A stretch of 64,000 bases of DNA from Actinophytocola sp963729115 (GTDB lineage: Bacteria > Actinomycetota > Actinomycetes > Mycobacteriales > Pseudonocardiaceae): NCBI GenBank assembly GCA_963729115.1, contig CAVSMR010000003.1:124001-188000 (forward strand). Direction: 5' to 3'. Below are positions 1-8,590 of the stretch, piece by piece. The translations under genes and the position numbers were made by a program. The notes below the pieces were generated by a model. That model did no database searches, had not been told where the DNA came from, and was given only the letters and a program-made list of their open reading frames with translations. Numbering within the stretch: position 1 is the stretch's first letter; the number at the start of each line of letters is the position of its first letter.

Positions 1-84
1 CCCGTGGAACCGCCGCCACGACTGACGAACGCCGCTTAGTCACGGCTTAGCTCCGGTGTAGCCGGCCTTCGTAGCGTCCGGTCC

Positions 85-1434
85 ATGACCACGCTTGTAC
101 GGCGAACGACGATCGCGACCATCGGGGCGGCGCTGCTGTTCGGCACCGTGGCGGGCAACGCCGACGCGGCCGAGGAGCGGAAGCCGCCCGAGGCCACGAC
201 GAGCATCCTGTGCGAGGCCGCGACGAGCGACCGCGAGGACCTGGACCACTACGACGGCAAGTCCGCGTCGTACATGTACGACGACCGGTTCCGGTCGGGA
301 CCAGACCTGCGCTACAGCGAGCTGACCCAGTTCACCCCGCAGGGACTCACGTACTGGAAGAACTGGGACGGCGAGGCCGACCTGTTGCTGGCCACGGCCT
401 ACGACACCGGGACGCGACACGCGATCATCGTCGGGCTCGACCCGAAACGCGACGACAAGGCCGCGACCGTGGGCGTCGTCCAGGTCGAGTCCGACCACGC
501 CGGCGGGATCGCGCTGCACGGTGACTGGCTGTTCGTGTCCGACGGCCCGCACACCATCCGGACGTTCAAGAAGTCCGCCCTGCACAAGGCCATGCGGGAG
601 TCACAGGACTCGGGCACGGAGAAGACCCCGAAGATCGAACCGGCCAGGGTCACCAAGGACCTGTACGGCACCTCCTTCCTGACCACCGACAGCGGCGCGA
701 GCAAGCTCTACGCGGGCCTGTTCAACGACAAGCGTCGCGACTGGATGTACCGCTACACGATCGCGGGTGACGGGTCCCTGTCCCTGGACCGGAAGGACGA
801 CGGCTACGGGCTGAAGTGGGAGGTCCCGGCGAAGACGCAGGGCGTGACGCTGACCGGGCAGCGCTTCATCTTCAGCTCCTCGCACGGCCGGACCAACCGC
901 AGCAACGTCTGGGTCACCAACCGCGCCGAGACGAACCTCGACAAGGCGTCGGTGCGGTGTTTCCGCGCGCCGAGCATGGCCGAGGGGCTCGCCACCGATG
1001 GTGCCAACGCCTACCTGCTGTTCGAGTCCGGCTCGTACGAGTACAACGGCCACAACGGTCCGCGAGCCCGCAACGTGATCGACGGCGTGCACAAGGCGAA
1101 CGTCGGCGACCTGACCGCGATCCCGGGCGGCCGCATCCACCTGGGCACGCTGCACAGCCAGAACCAGCAGGACAGCGGCGGCAACGACGAGATCACGATC
1201 AAGGTCGAGGACCAGAAGCTCGGGAAGAACGTCCAGATCGACCAAGGTGACCGGAAGAAGATCGACAAGACGGTCCAGTACACCGGCCGGGTGTCGGTCA
1301 AACTGTGGGAACGAGACCCGAACAGCAGCGACGACTACCTCGGCGAGGTGACCCTCGAACCCGGCGGCGGGGACGGGATCATGACGTTCGAGAAGCACGG
1401 TGGCCACTACCGGTTGAGCTACCAGCTCGGGTGA
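85..1434 (+). CDS. Secreted beta-propeller-like protein, function unknown
   Basis: The 449-residue product opens with a signal peptide (TTLVRR followed by a hydrophobic stretch; likely cleavage near residue 28 after ADA). Residues about 80-360 contain several strand-turn stretches (GIALHGDWLFVSD, TLTGQRFIFSSSHG, LATDGANAYLLFE) spaced like blades of a beta-propeller. Only two cysteines follow the signal (C43 and C292), which could form a disulfide. From about residue 369 a separate beta-rich domain (DEITIKVED, VSVKLWERDPNSSDDYLGEV) resembles a small C2-like sandwich. It faces an SRPBCC gene across a shared hairpin. I do not recognise an enzymatic motif; a secreted binding or scaffold protein is the safest reading. 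No clear ribosome binding site precedes the ATG. Confidence 0.8.
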   Translation: MTTLVRRTTIATIGAALLFGTVAGNADAAEERKPPEATTSILCEAATSDREDLDHYDGKSASYMYDDRFRSGPDLRYSELTQFTPQGLTYWKNWDGEADLLLATAYDTGTRHAIIVGLDPKRDDKAATVGVVQVESDHAGGIALHGDWLFVSDGPHTIRTFKKSALHKAMRESQDSGTEKTPKIEPARVTKDLYGTSFLTTDSGASKLYAGLFNDKRRDWMYRYTIAGDGSLSLDRKDDGYGLKWEVPAKTQGVTLTGQRFIFSSSHGRTNRSNVWVTNRAETNLDKASVRCFRAPSMAEGLATDGANAYLLFESGSYEYNGHNGPRARNVIDGVHKANVGDLTAIPGGRIHLGTLHSQNQQDSGGNDEITIKVEDQKLGKNVQIDQGDRKKIDKTVQYTGRVSVKLWERDPNSSDDYLGEVTLEPGGGDGIMTFEKHGGHYRLSYQLG

Positions 1435-1445
1435 GTCCCCGTCAG

Positions 1446-1481
1446 CGCGCCGGCACCTCCTACCTCGGGGGTGCCGGCGCG
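1446..1481. terminator. Bidirectional hairpin terminator
   Basis: A perfect 12-bp inverted repeat (CGCGCCGGCACC / GGTGCCGGCGCG, arms 1446-1457 and 1470-1481) with a 12-nt loop lies in the 54-bp gap between two convergent genes. No T-tract follows on either side, as is common for actinomycete terminators. Confidence 0.8.
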
Positions 1482-1488
1482 GTGACGA

Positions 1489-1956
1489 TCACCGCTCAGC
1501 GAGCGCGGCCAGCCGGTCGAGGGAGGCCCGCAGCTTCTCCGGCGTCGTCGCCCGGGCGCGCCGGAACCGACGCTCATCGGTCAAGTCTGTCCAGTCGTAG
1601 GTGTGGGTCACCCGCGTCGACGAGTCGTCGATCGGTTCCAGTTCCCACCGCCACAGGTGACCCGGCGGCTCCTGACCCGGCTCGGCGGGCCGCCAGGCGA
1701 TGCGCCGTCCTTCGTCGAACTCGACCACGTGGTTCTCCCGGACCACACCGTCCTTGGTGAGGGTCATGGTGAACACGTCGCCGACAGCGCGGACCCGCTG
1801 CCCCGGCGACGCCTGCGCCAGGTTGTCGTTGCCATCCCAGCGCGGCTGCTGAGCCGGGTCGGCGATGAGCTCGAAGATCCGCGCGGGCCGGGCCGAGATC
1901 TCCCGGCTCACGCTGACGACGCGCACGTCGGCGCGCATGGCGTCGTGGCTGGTCAT
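1489..1956 (-). CDS. SRPBCC family (polyketide cyclase/AHSA1-like) protein
   Basis: From ATG at 1956 (MTSHDAMRADV) the product is about 155 residues and fits one START/SRPBCC helix-grip fold: an N-terminal strand and helix (SREISARPARIFELIADP), a W-D-G-N-D stretch, central antiparallel strands and a C-terminal amphipathic helix (LRASLDRLAALAER). Such proteins bind small hydrophobic ligands; no catalytic residue can be assigned. A longer frame reaches 2073, but its extra N-terminus is unlike the family and runs into the hairpin at 2053-2093, so the inner start is preferred; ATG at 1938 is also possible. It lies downstream of the CPBP gene but is separated from it by that hairpin. Confidence 0.8.
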   Translation of the reverse strand: MTSHDAMRADVRVVSVSREISARPARIFELIADPAQQPRWDGNDNLAQASPGQRVRAVGDVFTMTLTKDGVVRENHVVEFDEGRRIAWRPAEPGQEPPGHLWRWELEPIDDSSTRVTHTYDWTDLTDERRFRRARATTPEKLRASLDRLAALAER

Positions 1957-2052
1957 CGACCCATCGAAGCACACGACAACACGCGCGGCGCATGGTCCAT
2001 CTCGATCTCGCGCTATCGAGCAACCCGACTTGGCAACAAGGGTCGCGCCGGT

Positions 2053-2093
2053 GAACGCGCCCGCCACCGGCAATGACGGTGGTGGGCGCGTTC
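2053..2093 (-). terminator. Hairpin terminator after the CPBP protease gene
   Basis: A 17-bp inverted repeat (arms 2053-2069 and 2077-2093, one G-T wobble, 7-nt loop) starts 19 bp past the CPBP stop codon on the minus strand. It should end that transcript before the SRPBCC gene. Confidence 0.8.
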
Positions 2094-2112
2094 GTGGTGC
2101 CGGGAGCCGACG

Positions 2113-2928
2113 TCAGACTCGCGCGAGCTCGGCCGCGGCCGGGGTGATGGCGGACGGGGGCGCGGACCGCCACGCCCGTCGGTCCAGGGTCACCACGGCG
2201 ATGGCGATCAGGCACCACAGCGCGCCGGTGAGCCAGTCCATCCGGTCGGCGTCGGCGTTGGTGAAGCCGAGCGCGGCGTAGCTGATGGTGCCTTGCGCCA
2301 CGTGGAAGACGATGGTCATGAGTGCGCTGCCGCCGGTGCGGTTGAACAGCCACACGTAGACCAGGGTGATCGCGAACGTGACCGGGATACCTACCGGCGC
2401 GAGCATGCCCGACGTGACCAGCGGCAGGTGCCACAGCGTGACGATCACGCCGAGGGTGCAGCCGGCTCGCAGCGGGGTCCACAGGTGCTGCATCCGGGGC
2501 AGGGCATAGGCGCGCCAGCCCGGCTCCTCGCCGAACGGTCCGTTGAGCGGGTCGATGAACCGGAACGCGAACACCAGGCCGATGTCCGCCCACGCCATGT
2601 TGGCGAGGTCGGGTGCGTCAGCGCCCCAGATCGTCACGTTCGCCAGCGTCGCGACGGCCAGCACGGCGAACGGGGTGCCGAGGGCGACGACCCACCAGCG
2701 CCAGCCGACCCGCCATCGGGTGAGCCGGGAGAGGAGATCCCGATAGCCCGCCCGACCCTCGGTGACGCCGATGACGACGAGCGCGGCGACCAGGGGGCCA
2801 CAGGGAAAGAAGGGCACCGGGGCGAGGTCGACGACATAGAACGGCCACGACCACCAGGACAGGGCGAAGGCGAGACCGAAGAACGCGGTGAGGCGGTGCT
2901 GGCGGGTCCACGTGGCGATCGTTGACAT
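2113..2928 (-). CDS. CPBP family intramembrane glutamic endopeptidase
   Basis: A 271-residue polytopic membrane protein of the CPBP (CaaX protease and bacteriocin-processing, Rce1-like) family. The three hallmark motifs are present: EEPGWRAYALPRMQ (EExxxR), the motif around LWHLPLVTSG, and HVAQGTISY near the C-terminus. Members cleave prenylated or peptide substrates inside the membrane, or give bacteriocin immunity. ATG at 2928 is chosen because an AGGAGG site lies 5-6 bases upstream and the first helix (LTAFFGLAFALSWWSWPFYV) follows soon after; the frame stays open to 3120 without a family-like sequence. It is divergent from the ABC exporter genes across 166 bp, so shared control is plausible. 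Confidence 0.88.
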   Translation of the reverse strand: MSTIATWTRQHRLTAFFGLAFALSWWSWPFYVVDLAPVPFFPCGPLVAALVVIGVTEGRAGYRDLLSRLTRWRVGWRWWVVALGTPFAVLAVATLANVTIWGADAPDLANMAWADIGLVFAFRFIDPLNGPFGEEPGWRAYALPRMQHLWTPLRAGCTLGVIVTLWHLPLVTSGMLAPVGIPVTFAITLVYVWLFNRTGGSALMTIVFHVAQGTISYAALGFTNADADRMDWLTGALWCLIAIAVVTLDRRAWRSAPPSAITPAAAELARV

Positions 2929-3094
2929 GAGGTCCTCCTCGATGGTTCGGACTCCGAGGCCCTCAACAGTGCGGCGTGGACCGGGCCGCCGGTAGCGGGT
3001 GACCCCGGCAGCAGGGGCAGGGCTAACCCGCTGCCCGCGCGGCGGCGCGGTGGTCAGAGTGGGGAAACGAACCGCACGCCACGAGGAGGAACTC

Positions 3095-4048
3095 ATGATC
3101 GAAACCCGCGGGCTCACCAAGCGCTACGGTCCGACGCTCGCCGTCGACGACCTGTCCTTCACCATCCACCCCGGCCGGGTCACCGGTTTCCTCGGCCCGA
3201 ACGGCGCCGGCAAGTCGACGACCATGCGCATGATCCTCGGGCTCGACCGGCCGACCTCCGGGCACGCGCTGATCGACGGCAGGCGCTACCAGGATCTCGA
3301 CCATCCACTTCGGACGGTCGGCGCGCTGCTGGACGCGAAGTGGGTGCATCCCAACAGATCGGCGCGGGCACACCTTCGCTGGATGGCCCGGTCGAACAGG
3401 TTGCCGGCGAGCCGGGTGGACGAGGTACTCGACCAGGTCGGCCTGACCGAGGTCGCCGATCGCCGGGCCGGGACCTACTCGCTGGGCATGTCCCAGCGGC
3501 TCGGCATCGCCGGTGCGCTGCTGGGTGACCCGGGGATCCTGCTGTTCGACGAGCCGGTCAACGGGCTGGACCCGGAGGGCATCGTGTGGATCCGCGAGTT
3601 CATGCGGCGGCTGGCGGGGGAGGGGCGCAGCGTGCTGGTGTCCAGCCACCTGCTGCCCGAGATGGCGCTGTCCGCGACCGAGCTAGTGGTGATCGGGCGC
3701 GGCCGGCTGATCACGCAGAGCACCACCGCGGCGTTCGTCGAGAGCGCCACCTGCTCGACCGTGCGGGTGCGCAGCCCGCAGATCCTGGAGCTGGCGGAAC
3801 TCCTGATGCGCCAGGGGATGGAGGTCCAGGCGGCCCCGGACGGCGAACACACGCTCGTGGTGTCCGGAACGGACACCGACCGGATCGGGGAGCTGGCCGC
3901 CCGCGCCGGGCTGGTGCTGCACGAGCTGGCGCCGCACCGGGGCTCGCTCGAGGAGGCGTTCATGCACATCACCGGGCACGACGTCGAGTACACCGCCGGC
4001 GGTTCCGCCGGCAACGATCCTGCGGCGCTCGCCGCGACTGGAAGGTGA
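3095..4048 (+). CDS. ABC-2 exporter ATP-binding protein
   Basis: The 317-residue ATPase has Walker A GPNGAGKST at residues 34-42, a signature loop in degenerate form (YSLGMSQRLGIA), Walker B ILLFDEP followed by VNGLDPEG, and the H-loop in SSHLL. The C-terminal 90 residues form the accessory domain typical of DrrA/BcrA-like exporters. ATG 3095 is preceded by GAGGAGG. It overlaps or nearly abuts the permease gene (GTG at 4045 overlaps the stop; ATG at 4054), so the two form one exporter. Substrates of this class are antibiotics or lipopeptides; nothing in the sequence says which. A response regulator ending convergently could belong to the same sensing unit. Confidence 0.92.
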   Translation: MIETRGLTKRYGPTLAVDDLSFTIHPGRVTGFLGPNGAGKSTTMRMILGLDRPTSGHALIDGRRYQDLDHPLRTVGALLDAKWVHPNRSARAHLRWMARSNRLPASRVDEVLDQVGLTEVADRRAGTYSLGMSQRLGIAGALLGDPGILLFDEPVNGLDPEGIVWIREFMRRLAGEGRSVLVSSHLLPEMALSATELVVIGRGRLITQSTTAAFVESATCSTVRVRSPQILELAELLMRQGMEVQAAPDGEHTLVVSGTDTDRIGELAARAGLVLHELAPHRGSLEEAFMHITGHDVEYTAGGSAGNDPAALAATGR

Positions 4049-4053
4049 CTGTC

Positions 4054-4788
4054 ATGTCCGTCCTCGCAGCCGAGCGAATCAAGCTGACCTCGACGCGGTC
4101 CCCGTGGTGGTGCGCCGCGTTCGGGGTGGTGGCCACGATCGGGGTGGCCTCGATCTCGATGACCGCGGACGACACGTCGGGGTTCTCCGGTGTGCCGTCG
4201 ACCCAGCTCGGCTACGGCCTCGGCATGGCCGTGGTAATGGTGATGGCGACCCTCGCCGTCACCACCGAGTACTCCGTCGGCATGATCAAGACGACGTTCC
4301 TCGCGGTGCCGAACCGGACCGTGTCCCTGCTGGGCAAGTCCGTCGTCGTCGCCCTCGCCGCGGGACTCATCGGCCTGATCACCGCGTTCGGCAGCTGGGC
4401 GATGGGCCTGGTCCTGATGCCGGGCGCCGACCTCGCGCTGCACGGCCCGACCGAATGGCGCCAGGTCGGCGGGGTCGGTCTGGTCTTCCTCGTCGCGGCC
4501 GTCTTCGCTGTCGCGGTGGGCATCCTGATCCGCCACACCGCCGGTGCGGTCGCGCTGGTGCTGACCTGGGCGCTGATGGTCGAGCAACTGCTCGCGCTGA
4601 TACCGGGCTTCGAGTCGGTGGTCACCTGGCTGCCCTTCCAGGCCGCCAAGCAGTTCCTGCTCGCCGGTCAGGCACCGGACGGTCTCGGCCTGACCGAACA
4701 GCCGTGGCTCGCGATGGGCTACTTCGCCGCGGTCAGCGCCGTCCTGCTGGCGGTCGCGATCGCGGTGGCCAGGCGGCGGGACGCCTGA
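4054..4788 (+). CDS. ABC-2 exporter permease
   Basis: A 244-residue membrane protein starting MSVLAAERIKLTSTRSPWW, the amphipathic entry helix usual in ABC-2 permeases that begin by contacting their ATPase. About six hydrophobic segments follow (for example VVALAAGLIGLITAFGSWAMG, VGLVFLVAAVFAVAVGILI, AVSAVLLAVAIAVA). It lies directly behind the ATPase gene, with a possible GTG start at 4045 that would overlap the ATPase stop. Gene order and size match DrrB/BcrB-like self-resistance exporters. Confidence 0.88.
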   Translation: MSVLAAERIKLTSTRSPWWCAAFGVVATIGVASISMTADDTSGFSGVPSTQLGYGLGMAVVMVMATLAVTTEYSVGMIKTTFLAVPNRTVSLLGKSVVVALAAGLIGLITAFGSWAMGLVLMPGADLALHGPTEWRQVGGVGLVFLVAAVFAVAVGILIRHTAGAVALVLTWALMVEQLLALIPGFESVVTWLPFQAAKQFLLAGQAPDGLGLTEQPWLAMGYFAAVSAVLLAVAIAVARRRDA

Positions 4789-4800
4789 CATCCCACCTCA

Positions 4801-4830
4801 GTGGCCGGATCCGGGAACGGATCCGGCCAC
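4801..4830. terminator. Bidirectional hairpin terminator
   Basis: A perfect 12-bp inverted repeat (GTGGCCGGATCC / GGATCCGGCCAC) with a 6-nt loop fills the gap between the convergent permease and response regulator genes. Confidence 0.85.
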
Positions 4831-4844
4831 GTCGCCGTTCCGGA

Positions 4845-5489
4845 TCAGCCACGCAGGTACGTCAGCACGGCCAGCACCCGACGGTTGTCGTCGGCACCCT
4901 GGTGCAGGCCGAGCTTGGTGAACACGGAGCGCACGTACGACTCGACGGTCTTCGGGCTGAGGAAGAGGCGTTGGCAGATCGCCTGGTTGGAACGGCCCTC
5001 GGCCATGACCTCCAGGACGTCGCGTTCGCGTTCGGTCAGGTCGTCGAGCGGGCTACGGGTGCGCTTGCGGCCGACCAGTTGCGCGACCACGGTCGGATCG
5101 ATCACCAGCCCGCCGGCCGCGACCCTGCGGACGGCGTCGGTCAGCTCGCCGAGGTCCGCGACGCGCTCCTTGAGCAGGTAACCGGCGCCCTGCGCGCCGG
5201 ACTCGATCAACTGCAGCGCGTAGTGCGACTCGACGTGTGCCGAGAGCACCAGCACGCCGATCGACGGGTGGCTGTCCTGCAGGGTGCGGGCCGCGTCCAG
5301 ACCCTCGGTGGTGTGGGTCGGCGGCATCCGGATGTCGAGGACGACCGCGTCCGGGGGGTCGCGGCGAACCTCGTCCAGCAGCGACACGGCGTCCCCGGCC
5401 TGGGCGGCGACCTCGAACCCGGCCTCGGTGAGCACCCGGGCCAGTCCTTCCCGGAACAGCACGGCGTCGTCGGCGATCATCACGCGCAT
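4845..5489 (-). CDS. NarL/LuxR-type response regulator
   Basis: 214 residues: an N-terminal receiver domain (acidic pair DD at 7-8, phospho-acceptor D52 in VVLDIRMPP, K in YLLKERV) and a C-terminal LuxR helix-turn-helix (LTERERDVLEVMAEG, then LSPKTVESYVRSVFTKL). Its start codon lies inside the last codons of the soluble histidine kinase gene (10-base overlap), so the pair is translationally coupled and should be cognate partners. It is expected to bind DNA once phosphorylated; the ABC exporter and CPBP gene next door are candidate targets by proximity only. Confidence 0.93.
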   Translation of the reverse strand: MRVMIADDAVLFREGLARVLTEAGFEVAAQAGDAVSLLDEVRRDPPDAVVLDIRMPPTHTTEGLDAARTLQDSHPSIGVLVLSAHVESHYALQLIESGAQGAGYLLKERVADLGELTDAVRRVAAGGLVIDPTVVAQLVGRKRTRSPLDDLTERERDVLEVMAEGRSNQAICQRLFLSPKTVESYVRSVFTKLGLHQGADDNRRVLAVLTYLRG

Positions 5490-6145
5490 GGCAGCTCGGC
5501 GATCACTCGGGTGCCTTCGCCGCGTTCGCTCTCCACCCGCAGCCGGCCGCCGTGTGCGGCCACCCGGTCGGCAAGGCCACCCAGGCCCGGCCCGTGCGGA
5601 TCGGCGCCACCGACGCCGTCGTCCCACACCTCGACCGTCACCTGACCTCCCAGCTCGAGCACCACGACCTCCGCCCGGGTAGCGAACGAGTGTACGGCCA
5701 CATTTCGCAACGCCTCGAACACGACGAAGTAGCAGGTCCGTTCCACCGCGCCGGCCGGCCGTCCCGCCGGAACGGCGGTGATCACCGTGGGCACCGGGCA
5801 GCGGCCGGCGAGCGAGGTGAGTGCCGGCCCGAGACCGGCGTCGGTCAGCAGCACCGGGTAGAGGTCGCGAGCCAGCTCCCGCAGCTCCGCCAGCGCCTGG
5901 ACCAGCTCGCCACCGGCTTCGGCGACGAGGCCGGCCGCGTCGCCCGGGGTCGGCCCGTCCAGCGTTCGGCCGGCCAGCCCGAGGGCCAGGGCGACCGAGG
6001 CCAGACGCTGCTGGGCGCCGTCGTGCAGGTGGCGTTCGAGCCTGCGACGCAGGCCGTCCGCCGCGTCGACGATCCGGGCCCGAGAGGCGTGCACGGCGGC
6101 GAGCTCGTCGCGGATCGAACCGAGCTCCGGATCGGACGTCGTCAC
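5480..6145 (-). CDS. Soluble NarL-family sensor histidine kinase
   Basis: 221 residues with only the catalytic core: HisKA_3 dimerisation helix with phospho-accepting H41 in ERHLHDGAQQRL, then a HATPase_c domain (N-box EALRNVAVHS, G1 DDGVGGADPHGPGLGGLADR). There is no transmembrane or recognisable input domain, so the signal must reach it through another protein. The GTG start overlaps the stop of the receiver-only gene (GTGA), and its own end overlaps the response regulator start, giving one three-gene unit. In the N-box the usual KHA is VHS. Confidence 0.9.
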   Translation of the reverse strand: MTTSDPELGSIRDELAAVHASRARIVDAADGLRRRLERHLHDGAQQRLASVALALGLAGRTLDGPTPGDAAGLVAEAGGELVQALAELRELARDLYPVLLTDAGLGPALTSLAGRCPVPTVITAVPAGRPAGAVERTCYFVVFEALRNVAVHSFATRAEVVVLELGGQVTVEVWDDGVGGADPHGPGLGGLADRVAAHGGRLRVESERGEGTRVIAELPCA

Positions 6146-6504
6146 GTCCGGCCGGCCAGCAGCCGGCGCACCAGGTCACCGCTCAGCGCGGCCTTGGCGA
6201 TGAACCCGACGGCTCCGCTGGCGTCGACGAGGGACCCGTAGTCGGCCCGGGAACGGGTGGACACCAGGACCACCGCCGGCGGGTCGTCCTGCGCGGCAAG
6301 CGCTTCGGCGACGGCGAAGCCGTCCATGCCGGGCAGCTGCACGTCCAGCAGCACCACGTCCGGGCGCAGCCCGGGCGCGGCCGCGATGGCTGACTCGCCG
6401 TCGGCCGACTCGCCGACCACGTCGAGGCCGTCCGCCACGAGGACGCGGTGTGCGAACGACCGGAACGCGGCGTGGTCGTCCACGATCAGCACCCGGGGCG
6501 TCAT
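6142..6504 (-). CDS. Stand-alone receiver (CheY-like) protein
   Basis: 120 residues, a lone REC domain: VLIVDDH at the N-terminus (acidic residues 9-10), phospho-acceptor D54 in VVLLDVQLPGMDG, conserved S/T and K positions (VLVSTRS, GFIAKAAL). No output domain follows. It is first in the minus-strand unit and overlaps the soluble kinase start. A receiver without an output suggests a phosphate sink or a relay step between kinases. ATG 6504 is chosen because the domain starts there; the frame stays open upstream but reads into the divergent promoter region. Confidence 0.9.
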   Translation of the reverse strand: MTPRVLIVDDHAAFRSFAHRVLVADGLDVVGESADGESAIAAAPGLRPDVVLLDVQLPGMDGFAVAEALAAQDDPPAVVLVSTRSRADYGSLVDASGAVGFIAKAALSGDLVRRLLAGRT

Positions 6505-6665
6505 GCCGCGATCGTCGCAGCCGGCCGGTCCCGCCACTACAGGGTCAACCCTGCGATCCGGTCGCCCCGCGTATCGCCACGTCTCGCCCGAAGCGGGCGG
6601 TACCGGACGTGCCGGACCTGGGTTACCGTGCGGGTCTGAACCGGTCGACCCCACCAGGATGTGTC

Positions 6666-8468
6666 ATGGTCGCGGAAACAGCCGGTGCCGCGTTCGACGG
6701 GGGCCACGCCCGCACCACACGCCGCTTCGCCGGGACCGAGCACGGTCTCGGCTTCTGGATCGCGCTCTGGGCCGTGGTCGTGGCAGCCGAGTTCGCCGTG
6801 CTGGTTCCCGTGCTGTTCGCCCACGGCGCGCCCGTCGAACCCATCGACGTCGCCTTCCGGTTGATCGGTGGCTCGTTCGCGGCGTGCGGGCTGATCGCCT
6901 GGCACCGCAGGCCGGACAGCCGCAGCGGCCTGCTGATGACCGCCACCGGCTTCGCGTTCTTCGTCAGCCCGCTGCTCGGCCAGCTCGACTGGCCGGCGGC
7001 GCAGGTCGCCGCCCTGTGGCTGCCGGACCTGTGGGTGTTCTTCTTCGTGCTGCTCGTGTTGACCCTGCTGACCGGTGGGCGGGTGCGGACCAGGGCGGAT
7101 CGGATCCTCGCCGGCGCGGTCCTGGTGGAGCTGGTCGTCCTCGCCCCGCTGTGGCTGCTGTTCGCCGACTTCGAGGGCAACCCGATGGCGATCTGGCCCC
7201 ACGAGCGGACCGCGGAGGTCATCGACATCGCCCAGCGCGCGGTCCTGCTGGGCGCCGCCGTCGGCACCGCAGCCGTGGTGGCGACCCGCTGGCGCTCGGC
7301 GTCCGCGCCCGGCCGGCGGGCGCTGGTGCCGGCAGTCGCCGGCGCCGCGTGCCTGCTGTTGTTCGGCGGGTTGCTGACGGCCCAGTTCCTGACCGGAGAG
7401 AAGTCGCTCGGGTTGCTCTGGGTGGCGGCGTGCTCGCTGATCACCGTGCCGGTCGCGTTCCTGGCCGGGCTGCTGCGCTCACGGCTCGCGCGCGGTGGAC
7501 TGGCCGACCTGTTCCGTGGGCTGCGCACCATGGGGCCCGACGACCTGCGGGGCGCGTTGGCCAAGGCGCTCGGCGACCCGGACCTGAAGGTGGGCTACGC
7601 CGCGCCGGACGGCGGCTACACAGATCTGGACGGCCGCCCGCTCGTCCCGCCCGGTCCTGGCGAGCCGCACGCGGTGGCCGGCGTCCACCGCGACGGTCAG
7701 CAGGTGGCCGTGCTCGTCTACGACCGATCGCTCGACGACGACCCCGAGCTGGTCGACGCGGTCACGGCCGCGGCGACGATCGCGTTGGAGAACCAGCACC
7801 TGCACGCCCAGGCAGGGCAACGCCTGGCGGAGGTCGAGAGCTCCCGGGAACGAATCATCGCCGCCGGCGACGCCGAACGGCGGCGCATCGAGCGCAACCT
7901 GCACGACGGTGCCCAGCAGCGCCTGGTCACCCTCGCGATGCAGCTTTCCCTGATACAGCGGGAGATCCGGCGGAATCCCGACGACGCCGAGCAACTCGTC
8001 ACCTCCGCGAGCGACGAGCTCGCGCGGTCACTCGCCGAGCTGCGCGAGCTCGCCCGCGGCATCCACCCGGCCGCCCTCGAGCAGGGGCTCGAGGTCGCGC
8101 TCGAGGCGCTGGCCGTCCGGTCGGCGGTGCCCATGACGGTGGCATGCGACCCCGGGCCACGACTGGCGCAACCGGTCGAGTTCGCCGCGTACTTCGTCGC
8201 GTCCGAGGCGTTGGCCAACATCGCCAAGTACGCGCAGGCCAGTGCCGTGACCGTCCGGTTGCTGCGCACCGGCCCGAACGCGGTCATCGAGATCGCCGAC
8301 AACGGCGTCGGCGGCGCCGATCCCGCCGCGGGCTCCGGCCTGCGTGGCCTGACCGACCGGGTCGAGTCGCTGCACGGCCGCCTGCGCGTGGTCAGCCCGA
8401 CCGGCGGCGGCACCACCGTCACAGCTGAGCTGCCCACCATGGACGGAACGCGAGCCACCCCGGGATAG
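6666..8468 (+). CDS. Membrane-bound NarL-family histidine kinase
   Basis: 600 residues. The N-terminal 280 residues hold about eight hydrophobic segments (such as FWIALWAVVVAAEFAVLV and WVFFFVLLVLTLL). A GAF-like linker follows (about 300-390), then HisKA_3 with phospho-acceptor His near residue 413 (ERNLHDGAQQRL) and HATPase_c (SEALANIAKYAQA, DNGVGGADPAAGSGLRGLTD). No response regulator follows it; the nearest receivers are on the opposite strand, divergent across 161 bp. It probably feeds that minus-strand unit. ATG 6666 leaves a short cytoplasmic lead before the first helix. Confidence 0.9.
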   Translation: MVAETAGAAFDGGHARTTRRFAGTEHGLGFWIALWAVVVAAEFAVLVPVLFAHGAPVEPIDVAFRLIGGSFAACGLIAWHRRPDSRSGLLMTATGFAFFVSPLLGQLDWPAAQVAALWLPDLWVFFFVLLVLTLLTGGRVRTRADRILAGAVLVELVVLAPLWLLFADFEGNPMAIWPHERTAEVIDIAQRAVLLGAAVGTAAVVATRWRSASAPGRRALVPAVAGAACLLLFGGLLTAQFLTGEKSLGLLWVAACSLITVPVAFLAGLLRSRLARGGLADLFRGLRTMGPDDLRGALAKALGDPDLKVGYAAPDGGYTDLDGRPLVPPGPGEPHAVAGVHRDGQQVAVLVYDRSLDDDPELVDAVTAAATIALENQHLHAQAGQRLAEVESSRERIIAAGDAERRRIERNLHDGAQQRLVTLAMQLSLIQREIRRNPDDAEQLVTSASDELARSLAELRELARGIHPAALEQGLEVALEALAVRSAVPMTVACDPGPRLAQPVEFAAYFVASEALANIAKYAQASAVTVRLLRTGPNAVIEIADNGVGGADPAAGSGLRGLTDRVESLHGRLRVVSPTGGGTTVTAELPTMDGTRATPG

Positions 8469-8590
8469 GCGTGACCGCTGGTGAGGGGTAACCCGATCCG
8501 GTGCAACACGATGGCGACGCGGCATGGACGGGTCGACGGACTCGACGCCATGGGTGACGGGGCAATCCGCCCCCCAAAGGAGACCAGCCC

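Noticed and set aside
3475..4791. Minus-strand 438-codon frame opposite the ABC exporter genes
   Set aside because: Antisense of two clear genes, composition dominated by Arg, Asp, Gly and His, no start context.
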